From contig CABUAQ010000111.1 in the NCBI GenBank assembly GCA_902489575.1, positions 1 through 5,133 of the forward strand: DNA of 5,133 nucleotides, in the 5' to 3' direction. Both the position numbers and the translations under genes were made by a program. Positions 1-5,133 of this stretch are shown here, one piece after another; positions within the stretch are counted from its first letter, which is position 1; each line of letters begins with the position of its first letter. The DNA comes from an uncultured bacterium (GTDB taxonomy: Bacteria; Cyanobacteriota; Vampirovibrionia; Gastranaerophilales; Gastranaerophilaceae). The notes under the pieces are model-generated. The model was given only the letters and a program-made list of their open reading frames with translations, made no database searches and was not told the DNA's origin.

Positions 1-525
1 ACGGCTGCAGGTATTGGCGCATTTACTAAGTATTCGGTTTCGGAGGCCAATACTGCTATCGGATTTAATTCTATGTATGGAGATACTACCAGACCGGGTG
101 CTCAAAATGTCTCAGTAGGTTTGAATACAGGGCAATATGTAGATTCTTCTTCAAATAATAACATATTTATAGGAAGTAATAACGGCAAGGGTAGAGGCAC
201 TAATACACATAACGTTGCTGTGGGTACAGGTGTCTTAGGTTTAGACAATTCTGCCGGTGACTACAATGTATTGCTTGGTTATTATGTGGCATCCGTGGGT
301 ATGAATTCAACAGATTCTGATGGTAACGTAATTGTTGCTTCTAACTATTACGGTAATTCTACAAAAAATAATACCATTATTGGTGTTGATACATATCCAG
401 CAGGTAATAAGAATCATAATGCGGCCAATATAACAGCAGTTGGTGCTGGTGCATGCGATTCTATGATAGATTCTCCGGCATCTTCAGCTAATCCTGGCAG
501 CAGAACCTGCATAGGTGTTAATTCC
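1..525 (+). repeat. Degenerate beta-repeat shaft region of the first fibre gene
   Basis: The encoded protein repeats a short pattern of Asn, two or three hydrophobic or small residues, Gly, then Asn/Ser. Examples are NTAIGFNS, NVSVGLNTG, NNIFIGSNN, HNVAVGTG, YNVLLGYY, NNTIIGVDT, NITAVGAG and TCIGVNS. Spacing is irregular (about 15-28 residues), unlike the regular 17-residue units of the downstream gene. The pattern resembles the beta-roll or beta-prism repeats of YadA-like heads and of tail-fibre-domain proteins. Similarity is at protein level only; there is no strong DNA repeat. Confidence 0.6.
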
Positions 526-1509
526 GCACGGGGCAGTGGATCAGGTGCAAATAAAACTCCTGATTCTTTTGAAACTGACCAGTATGATCATATATTTATC
601 GGTGGTCAGCCGCACGGGTTTGGCGGCAGATCTGTTCTGGAGGTTCACAATATAAATTCTAAAAGCAATTTGTCTGCTAAGCCAAATGTTGGGCCTACTG
701 TAGTTTTAAACTCAAATTTGGTTGTGCGCGGTAATCTCTATTTCCCAAGCGTTGTTGACGGTAGTTTAGGTTTCCCTCTGGCAAGTCCTTTTTATAATTC
801 CACCGGAGAAGAACAGAGTAAAGATTTCTGTTCTAAAGGTTGTTGTCTGAGGGTCTTTAGGCGTTATAAATGTTATGAATGGAGAAAAAGAAAAGGGTGT
901 AATATCATTGGTGATATCTTCCACTTCATCTTATCTCCAATAGATGCGCTGTTCCACTTTATTACAGGTTGGACATCTATGTGGTCTTGGGTTGTTGATG
1001 CTTTTAAAGCTTCAAGTGATGGCCGCTCAAGAAGTAAAGACCCTGAAACTACCGGTGCGTTTTTCATGAATTATAATGATGCAACTACCAAGTGTGATGG
1101 TGCTGGTAAAGCGAGTTGTCCACAATTGAAAATTTCAGATATCAGGTTAAAAGATATTCTTTCTCAAAACATAGAAGCCTTAAATCTTATAACCAATGTT
1201 GTGCCTTATAACTATACATTCAAGTCTGATGTTAATGCTGTTCCGCAGGTTGGTGTTATGGCACAAGATTTGCAGAAATATTCTCCAAATTCAGTAACTG
1301 AAGGTGCTGACGGTTATTTATCAATCCGCTGGGATGAAATGTTCTATGCGGCAATTAATGCAACCAAAGAACTTGCTAACCGGGCTGACAAGCTTTCAGA
1401 TGACGTAAAAGAACTTGAAAATGATACTGCAAATGTGGATGACACTCAAAAAGCAATGAAAGATAGAATTGCTGGTATTAATAAAAGAATTGATAAACTT
1501 GAAAAATAA
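1..1509 (+). CDS. Fibre-like surface protein with C-terminal peptidase S74 chaperone domain (5' end outside window)
   Basis: The reading frame is open from the first base, so the N-terminus lies to the left; the ATG at 73 is internal, since the coding pattern continues upstream of it. 502 residues are visible. Residues 1-175 are degenerate beta-repeat units (NTAIGFNS, NVSVGLNTG, NNIFIGSNN, TCIGVNS). A conserved beta segment follows, from VLEVHN (212-217) to VRG (242-244). Residues 245-378 are unlike the downstream paralogue: a cysteine-rich basic patch (275-300) and then a hydrophobic aromatic stretch (301-335). The C-terminus is a peptidase S74 intramolecular chaperone: SDIRLK (379-384), GVMAQD (418-423), IRWDEMFYAAIN (442-453), then a coiled coil to the end. 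In known S74 proteins this domain trimerises the fibre and self-cleaves before the Ser, using the Ser-x4-Lys pair, which is present here as S379/K384. The gene ends 11 bases before the paralogue, implying an operon. Role inferred: secreted trimeric fibre or adhesin; the ligand is unknown. The N-terminal targeting signal cannot be seen. A phage tail fibre is the alternative. Confidence 0.85.
   Translation, partial: TAAGIGAFTKYSVSEANTAIGFNSMYGDTTRPGAQNVSVGLNTGQYVDSSSNNNIFIGSNNGKGRGTNTHNVAVGTGVLGLDNSAGDYNVLLGYYVASVGMNSTDSDGNVIVASNYYGNSTKNNTIIGVDTYPAGNKNHNAANITAVGAGACDSMIDSPASSANPGSRTCIGVNSARGSGSGANKTPDSFETDQYDHIFIGGQPHGFGGRSVLEVHNINSKSNLSAKPNVGPTVVLNSNLVVRGNLYFPSVVDGSLGFPLASPFYNSTGEEQSKDFCSKGCCLRVFRRYKCYEWRKRKGCNIIGDIFHFILSPIDALFHFITGWTSMWSWVVDAFKASSDGRSRSKDPETTGAFFMNYNDATTKCDGAGKASCPQLKISDIRLKDILSQNIEALNLITNVVPYNYTFKSDVNAVPQVGVMAQDLQKYSPNSVTEGADGYLSIRWDEMFYAAINATKELANRADKLSDDVKELENDTANVDDTQKAMKDRIAGINKRIDKLEK
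1135..1152 (+). other. Predicted S74 self-cleavage site (SDIRLK) in the first fibre protein
   Basis: The codons encode Ser-Asp-Ile-Arg-Leu-Lys. In characterised S74 chaperones (phage K1F endosialidase, eukaryotic MYRF) the bond before the Ser is cut, with the Ser and the Lys five residues later as catalytic residues. Both are present. Cleavage would release a C-terminal fragment of about 124 residues. That the domain is active here is inference. Confidence 0.65.
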
Positions 1510-1510
1510 T

Positions 1511-1514
1511 GGAG
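1511..1514 (+). promoter_or_regulatory. Ribosome binding site selecting the ATG at 1521
   Basis: GGAG sits six bases before the ATG at 1521. An in-frame ATG at 1509, overlapping the upstream stop as TAATG, would include this GGAG inside the coding region. The later ATG is preferred because of this spacing, and because it gives a compact prepilin leader beginning MKYNKLRAFTLAEV. Confidence 0.7.
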
Positions 1515-1520
1515 TCGAGT

Positions 1521-1616
1521 ATGAAATATAATAAACTCAGAGCATTTACTTTAGCGGAGGTAATGGTATTACTATTAACATTATCAATACTTGCTGCAGC
1601 TTTTGCGCCGGTTTTT
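1521..1616 (+). other. Type IV prepilin-like leader and transmembrane helix
   Basis: This codes residues 1-32 of the second fibre protein. The leader has positive charges (K2, K5, R7), the class III signal core FTLAEV with Glu at +5, and about 19 hydrophobic residues. The residue before the predicted cleavage is Ala rather than the usual Gly, so processing by prepilin peptidase is likely but not assured. If uncut, the segment would serve as an N-in, C-out membrane anchor. Confidence 0.8.
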
Positions 1617-3683
1617 ACAACCAGATATACCGGTGGTGCAACTGATGAAGTTTGGACATATGTTGCGGGTGATGATAATTACGATGCATACTATGATGTT
1701 GTAAATAAAAAACATACAGCACAAGCTTTTATCGGTATTACTCCAATTTCAAAGATTGATGTTCCTATCGCAACTGCGAATACAGCAGGCAAAACTGTAT
1801 ATTCTAAGCTTATTATAAGAGCATCTGACAGGTTAAGTCCGGCCTATGGCGGGCAAAAACAGAATCAAATACAGTTCAGGTATGGTGATTCGGCTGCCGG
1901 GGATCTTGTAGGTTCTTTGTTTGCCGGCGAGGGAAATTTCCTGCTTGGTGGTTCTTATTTTTCACTCACTGCTAATGCAAAAGGAAATACATCATTTGGT
2001 TCTGAAACAATGAGCTCTTTAACCAGCGGTCAAAATAATACTGCTGCCGGTGCTGGTGCTTTATATAAACTGGAAAATGGATCTTTTAATACTGCTGTTG
2101 GTGTAAATGCAGGTTACTCTCTGAAAAATGGTGTTGGTAACACTTTTATCGGTAATTACTCCGGTGAATCTGCGGATACAGGTGCTGCTGTTAAATATAA
2201 CACTTTTGTTGGTAATAACTCAGGTAAGAAAGTTTCCGGAACTTATAACACCGGGATTGGATATAATTCTTTATCTTCAGTGACAAGTGGAAATTATAAC
2301 AGTGCATTGGGTTATAATTCTTTAAAATCACTAACAACAGGTTCTTATAATACTGCTGTCGGTTATCATTCGTTATCCAGTTTGACAACAGGTTCTTACA
2401 ATACTGCATTGGGTTATAACTCTTGTGTGTCAAACAAAACAGGTTCATATGTTACATGTATCGGTTTTAATTCAGGTTCTCGTGCTCCAAATGCTCCGAC
2501 CAGCAAATTGACAGGGGCAAGTGTTAGCCAGGATCCTTCTTCAAGCCTGTTTTCAGGAACGAATGAAGAGGATGAAGTTGTATTAATCGGTTCGTTACCT
2601 GTACATTCTGTTTCACCGAATCCGGGTGCTGTTTTAGAAGTTCACAATAAGAAAACTGATAATGCAAAATTGCGCCCTATTCCAGGTGGTAACGAATCAG
2701 TTGTTATTAACGGTAATTTAATTGTCAGGGGTCGTTCCTACTTGGAAACAACTTTAGCCAGACCTTCACAGCAAAGTGTTAATGTAAATGATGCATTTGC
2801 AAGAATACCAAAAGGACTTGTTGCATATACTCTGTTTTCCGGACAAGGTATTTATGCATTTGGAGCTTATGACGGCAGTCAACGTTCCGGTAAGTCTCAT
2901 GGTAGATGTGATAGATATTGTAAATCTCACTTATCAGATGATATAAGAAAAAACTGTATATGTACGGCTGTTGGTAAAGGCAGCGGTTCTACATTGAATA
3001 ATAATACCGGTTCTTGTTATGGTACAGATACTGTTTATCCGCCTTCAGGCAGCAGGATTTACTCAAGTACATCTTATGACTGGGCTACTTCTACCGGTAA
3101 TAATTATAATAGTGATAAATCTAATTGTAAGTTTTCAATTCCGACATACACAGATGCTTCAACTAATTGTAAAGTAACTTTGGAAAAACGAGGCCCGAAT
3201 GATTCCGGCAAGCAAAATACAGTTGATAAGAATCCGGGATCTGATTTCCCGTTGGCTCATGGTGCAAGTAACATTGGTTCTTGCTGTCCGGACTTAAGAT
3301 CCGATATTAGATTGAAAAATGTTGGTTCCAAATTTACTGCTGGTTTGGATGAGTTAAGACGATTAAAAGTGTATAATTATACTTTTAAAAATGATCCAAA
3401 TAATTCGCCTCATGTTGGTGTAATCGCTCAGGATTTGAAATTGATCTTCCCGACTGCTGTATCTAAGGATGAAAAAGGATATTACAAAATCAGATGGGAT
3501 GAAATGTTCTATGCTGCAATTAATTCAATTAAAACTTTAAATACAAAAATTGAAAAATTAGCATCAAAAGTAGCTACTGATAAAGAACGTATATCAACTC
3601 TGAAACGTGATAATGCGGAATTAAACTTAAAACTGGATAGTTTAGTTCAAGAATTAGACCAGATCGAAGCTAAGAAAAAATAA
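1521..3683 (+). CDS. Prepilin-like, repeat-rich fibre protein with C-terminal peptidase S74 chaperone domain
   Basis: A complete protein of 720 residues (724 if the less likely ATG at 1509 is used). It opens with a type IV prepilin-like leader: a short basic stretch, then A8-FTLAE with Glu at mature position 5, then a hydrophobic helix to about residue 32. This implies insertion in the inner membrane, possible prepilin peptidase processing, and an extracytoplasmic C-terminus. Residues about 33-162 are a beta-rich region of unknown fold. Residues 163-317 are nine tandem units, mostly 17 residues (TGSYNTAVGYHSLSS type). The VLEVHN (371-376) to VRG (to 404) segment is shared with the upstream paralogue. 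Residues 405-593 are specific to this protein and hold nine cysteines. The S74 chaperone follows: SDIRLK (594-599, catalytic Ser and Lys both present), GVIAQD (633-638), IRWDEMFYAAIN (657-668), then a Lys-rich coiled coil. Expected behaviour by family: trimerise, fold, self-cleave before S594. Biological role inferred: surface fibre or adhesin. It is co-oriented with the upstream gene and followed by a terminator. Confidence 0.88.
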   Translation: MKYNKLRAFTLAEVMVLLLTLSILAAAFAPVFTTRYTGGATDEVWTYVAGDDNYDAYYDVVNKKHTAQAFIGITPISKIDVPIATANTAGKTVYSKLIIRASDRLSPAYGGQKQNQIQFRYGDSAAGDLVGSLFAGEGNFLLGGSYFSLTANAKGNTSFGSETMSSLTSGQNNTAAGAGALYKLENGSFNTAVGVNAGYSLKNGVGNTFIGNYSGESADTGAAVKYNTFVGNNSGKKVSGTYNTGIGYNSLSSVTSGNYNSALGYNSLKSLTTGSYNTAVGYHSLSSLTTGSYNTALGYNSCVSNKTGSYVTCIGFNSGSRAPNAPTSKLTGASVSQDPSSSLFSGTNEEDEVVLIGSLPVHSVSPNPGAVLEVHNKKTDNAKLRPIPGGNESVVINGNLIVRGRSYLETTLARPSQQSVNVNDAFARIPKGLVAYTLFSGQGIYAFGAYDGSQRSGKSHGRCDRYCKSHLSDDIRKNCICTAVGKGSGSTLNNNTGSCYGTDTVYPPSGSRIYSSTSYDWATSTGNNYNSDKSNCKFSIPTYTDASTNCKVTLEKRGPNDSGKQNTVDKNPGSDFPLAHGASNIGSCCPDLRSDIRLKNVGSKFTAGLDELRRLKVYNYTFKNDPNNSPHVGVIAQDLKLIFPTAVSKDEKGYYKIRWDEMFYAAINSIKTLNTKIEKLASKVATDKERISTLKRDNAELNLKLDSLVQELDQIEAKKK
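2007..2471 (+). repeat. Tandem 17-residue (51-base) beta-repeat array in the second fibre gene
   Basis: Nine units start at 2007, 2058, 2109, 2160, 2220, 2268, 2319, 2370 and 2421. Seven are exactly 51 bases; the fourth is 60 and the fifth 48. The consensus is roughly SLxSLTTGSYNTAVGYN. The units at 2319 and 2370 are closest at DNA level, sharing ACAACAGGTTCTTA and AATACTGC around a single changed base. The pattern matches repeats common in YadA-head-like and tail-fibre-domain proteins, and probably forms a trimeric beta shaft. The similar DNA units make copy-number change by slippage or recombination possible. Confidence 0.85.
3300..3317 (+). other. Predicted S74 self-cleavage site (SDIRLK) in the second fibre protein
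   Basis: This is the same SDIRLK hexapeptide as in the upstream paralogue, with catalytic Ser594 and Lys599 at the family spacing. Cleavage before Ser594 would release a fragment of about 127 residues containing the chaperone and coiled coil. It would leave the Cys-rich region as the new C-terminus of the anchored fibre. Activity is inferred from the motif. Confidence 0.65.
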
Positions 3684-3700
3684 AGCTGTAAATTTAAATG

Positions 3701-3734
3701 AGAAAAGAGGTATCTTTGTTGATACCTCTTTTCT
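3701..3734. terminator. Bidirectional intrinsic terminator between convergent genes
   Basis: A perfect 14-bp inverted repeat (AGAAAAGAGGTATC / GATACCTCTTTTCT) surrounds a six-base loop. On the + strand the GAGGTATC core stem is followed by TTTTCT, and by symmetry the - strand reads TTTTCT after its own core. It lies 17 bases after the fibre gene stop and 42 bases beyond the metK stop, so it can terminate both. The GC content of the stem is modest, but no other hairpin in the gap competes. Confidence 0.8.
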
Positions 3735-3776
3735 ATTGTTGTATAAGCTTTCATTCTTTATTTTGAACTTATAAAC

Positions 3777-5045
3777 TTACGCATTCGCAAATGAAAATGC
3801 CTGAGATTTTAGAACTTCAGCTTTATCGGTTTGTTCCCACGGAACGTTGATATCAAGACGTCCCATATGACCGTATGCTGCAAGTAATTGATAGAACTTA
3901 CCGCCATTTTTAGCAGGTAAGTTTCTTAGATCAAATTGGTTGATAATACCCGCAGGTCTTAGATCAAAGTTTTTTGAAACAAGTTTAGAAATTTCATCAT
4001 CTGAAATTTTACCGGTTCCAAAAGTATCAACCATAATAGACAGCGGTTCTGCAACGCCGATGGCATAAGCCAATTCAATTTCACATTTTTCAGCCAGTCC
4101 TGCAGCTACGATGTTTTTTGCTACATAACGTGCCGCGTAAGCAGCTGATCTGTCAACTTTTGTAGGATCTTTACCGGAGAATGCGCCGCCGCCGTGTCTG
4201 GAGTATCCACCGTATGTGTCTACAATAATTTTTCTGCCGGTTAGTCCGGAATCCCCTTGCGGACCTCCGATAACAAATCTTCCTGATGGGTTTATTAATA
4301 TGATTGTATTTGCATCAGGTTTAATGGTTTCATTTGCAAATACATAATCAATAACCATATTTTTTAGATCATTTTTTATGATATTCTGGACTTTTTCGTT
4401 GTCAGATATTCCGTTTATTTCCGGATTATGCTGAGTTGATAACAAAATTGTATGAATTCTTGCAGGTTTGCCATCAACATATTCAACCGTAACTTGCGAT
4501 TTACCATCGGGTCTCAGGTAATTAACCAAACCTTGTTTTCTGACTTGAGCGAGTCTGAATGAAAGTTTGTGAGCTAAACTAATTGGTAGCGGCATTAGCT
4601 CAGGAGTTTCGTTACAAGCAAAACCAAACATTATACCCTGATCACCTGCTCCCAGTTCTTCAGTTTCGATAGTAGATGTTGCAGAATGTTTTTCTCTTGT
4701 TTCAAGAGCTTTATTTACGCCGTTTCCAATATCTGTGGATTGTTCATCTATGCTTGTTAATACTGCGCAAGTATCAGCATCGAAGCCGCCGCCATTTGAA
4801 CCAACATAGCCAATATTTTTGATGGTGTTTCTCACAACTTGCGGAATATCAACATAACAATCTGCTGTAATTTCGCCTGAAACAAGAGCCATACCTGTTG
4901 TAACAGTTGTTTCTGCTGCAACTCTTGATTGTTTGTCTTTTGTTAAGAATTCATCCAATATCGCATCTGATATTTGGTCGCAAACTTTGTCCGGATGTCC
5001 TTCTGTTACTGATTCAGAAGTGAACAAAAAATTTTTTGGTGTCAT
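3777..5045 (-). CDS. metK: S-adenosylmethionine synthetase (methionine adenosyltransferase)
   Basis: A complete 422-residue cytoplasmic enzyme that makes S-adenosylmethionine from methionine and ATP, releasing phosphate and pyrophosphate; SAM is the cell's main methyl donor. Family signatures are all present: the N-terminal [13 protein letters not shown] with the active-site GHPDK (16-20), the [10 protein letters not shown] signature (132-141), [21 protein letters not shown] (252-272), and the glycine-rich [19 protein letters not shown] (285-303) with its phosphate-binding lysines. The length is somewhat above the roughly 384 residues of the E. coli enzyme and nearer to cyanobacterial forms. 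The [16 protein letters not shown] and [14 protein letters not shown] stretches also look cyanobacterial, from memory. The ATG at 5043-5045 is supported by AAGGAGA seven bases upstream and by the conserved N-terminus starting right after it. It is convergent with the fibre genes and functionally unrelated to them. No damage is seen. Confidence 0.98.
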   Translation of the reverse strand: MTPKNFLFTSESVTEGHPDKVCDQISDAILDEFLTKDKQSRVAAETTVTTGMALVSGEITADCYVDIPQVVRNTIKNIGYVGSNGGGFDADTCAVLTSIDEQSTDIGNGVNKALETREKHSATSTIETEELGAGDQGIMFGFACNETPELMPLPISLAHKLSFRLAQVRKQGLVNYLRPDGKSQVTVEYVDGKPARIHTILLSTQHNPEINGISDNEKVQNIIKNDLKNMVIDYVFANETIKPDANTIILINPSGRFVIGGPQGDSGLTGRKIIVDTYGGYSRHGGGAFSGKDPTKVDRSAAYAARYVAKNIVAAGLAEKCEIELAYAIGVAEPLSIMVDTFGTGKISDDEISKLVSKNFDLRPAGIINQFDLRNLPAKNGGKFYQLLAAYGHMGRLDINVPWEQTDKAEVLKSQAFSFANA

Positions 5046-5052
5046 TTTCTTT

Positions 5053-5059
5053 TCTCCTT
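5053..5059 (-). promoter_or_regulatory. metK ribosome binding site
   Basis: On the - strand AAGGAGA lies seven bases before the metK ATG. This is a near-perfect Shine-Dalgarno sequence and fixes the start codon. Confidence 0.85.
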
Positions 5060-5067
5060 AATTTATT

Positions 5068-5096
5068 TTCATAGCCGGTAAGTTTTTTAATTCCAA
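5068..5096 (-). promoter_or_regulatory. Candidate sigma-70-type promoter of metK
   Basis: Read on the - strand: TTGGAA (5091-5096, 4 of 6 matches to TTGACA), a 17-base spacer, then TATGAA (5068-5073, 4 of 6 matches to TATAAT). Transcription would start close to the ribosome binding site, giving a leader of about 20 bases. That is too short for a SAM riboswitch. The boxes are imperfect and the region is AT-rich, so chance occurrence is possible. Confidence 0.45.
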
Positions 5097-5102
5097 CCCG
5101 GC
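5074..5102. repeat. Small inverted repeat GCCGG/CCGGC over the metK promoter
   Basis: GCCGG at 5074-5078 and CCGGC at 5098-5102 form perfect 5-bp arms 19 bases apart. One arm abuts the putative -10 box and the other lies next to the -35 box. The position would suit an operator, but the arms are short and no regulator can be named. Confidence 0.25.
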
Positions 5103-5133
5103 ACTCCATTTTTCTACAGTTTAGAGCAAATAA

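Noticed and set aside
873..1067. 64-codon open frame on the - strand within the first fibre gene
   Set aside because: It is antisense to a well-supported coding region, has no recognisable motif, and is best explained as a chance shadow.
1509..1520. ATG at 1509 overlapping the previous stop (TAATG) as the start of the second fibre gene
   Set aside because: The ATG at 1521 has GGAG six bases upstream and gives a standard compact prepilin leader. Translational coupling at 1509 cannot be fully excluded but would only add four residues.
2191..2448. 85-codon open frame on the - strand over the repeat array
   Set aside because: Its repetitive protein (NYNPMQCY-like) simply mirrors the 51-base repeats on the other strand; it has no independent support.
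2007..2471. CRISPR-like array, because of regular repeats
   Set aside because: The units are contiguous, diverged and in frame, with a clear protein consensus and no unique spacers; it is a coding repeat.
1..3683. Prophage tail-fibre module
   Set aside because: S74 domains and shaft repeats are typical of phage fibres, but the prepilin leader, the tandem paralogues, the adjacent metK and the absence of any other phage gene here favour a cellular surface protein. Flanking sequence could change this.
5103..5133. Possible end of another gene at the right edge
   Set aside because: Only about 30 bases are available, without a convincing coding pattern on either strand.

Overview
The window is AT-rich bacterial DNA with two tandem genes on the + strand and one convergent gene on the - strand. 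The + strand pair encodes large secreted fibre-like proteins. The - strand gene is the housekeeping S-adenosylmethionine synthetase, metK. The organism is not certain. MetK has a cyanobacteria-like flavour (for example [16 protein letters not shown] and [14 protein letters not shown]), and the second fibre gene starts with an FTLAEV-type prepilin leader. As I recall, that leader is very common in non-photosynthetic Cyanobacteria relatives (Vampirovibrionia/Melainabacteria, such as gut Gastranaerophilales). I offer that group as an inference only; other prepilin-rich lineages remain possible.

Positions 1-1509 hold the 3' part of a fibre gene whose start lies left of the window. An 11-base gap separates it from a complete paralogue at 1521-3683, so the two are very probably co-transcribed. 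Both share one plan: (i) a glycine/asparagine-rich beta-repeat shaft built on NTxxGxNS-like units, (ii) a conserved VLEVHN...VRG beta segment, (iii) a cysteine-containing central region that differs completely between them, and (iv) a C-terminal peptidase S74 intramolecular chaperone domain (SDIRLK...GVxAQD...IRWDEMFYAAIN) ending in a coiled coil. The complete gene also carries an N-terminal type IV prepilin-like leader and membrane helix. S74 domains are best known from phage tail fibres and endosialidases, where they trimerise, fold the fibre and then cut themselves off.

Positions 3684-3776 are a short convergent intergenic gap with a perfect 14-bp hairpin that probably terminates transcription from both sides. 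metK fills 3777-5045 on the - strand, with a strong ribosome binding site and a plausible promoter just upstream. The last 30 or so bases show no recognisable gene.

The most interesting part is the fibre pair: prepilin-type membrane targeting joined to a phage-type self-cleaving trimerisation chaperone, with divergent tip-like regions on a shared scaffold. This suggests a cell-surface trimeric fibre or adhesin system rather than an ordinary prophage tail module, because no other phage gene is visible in the window.
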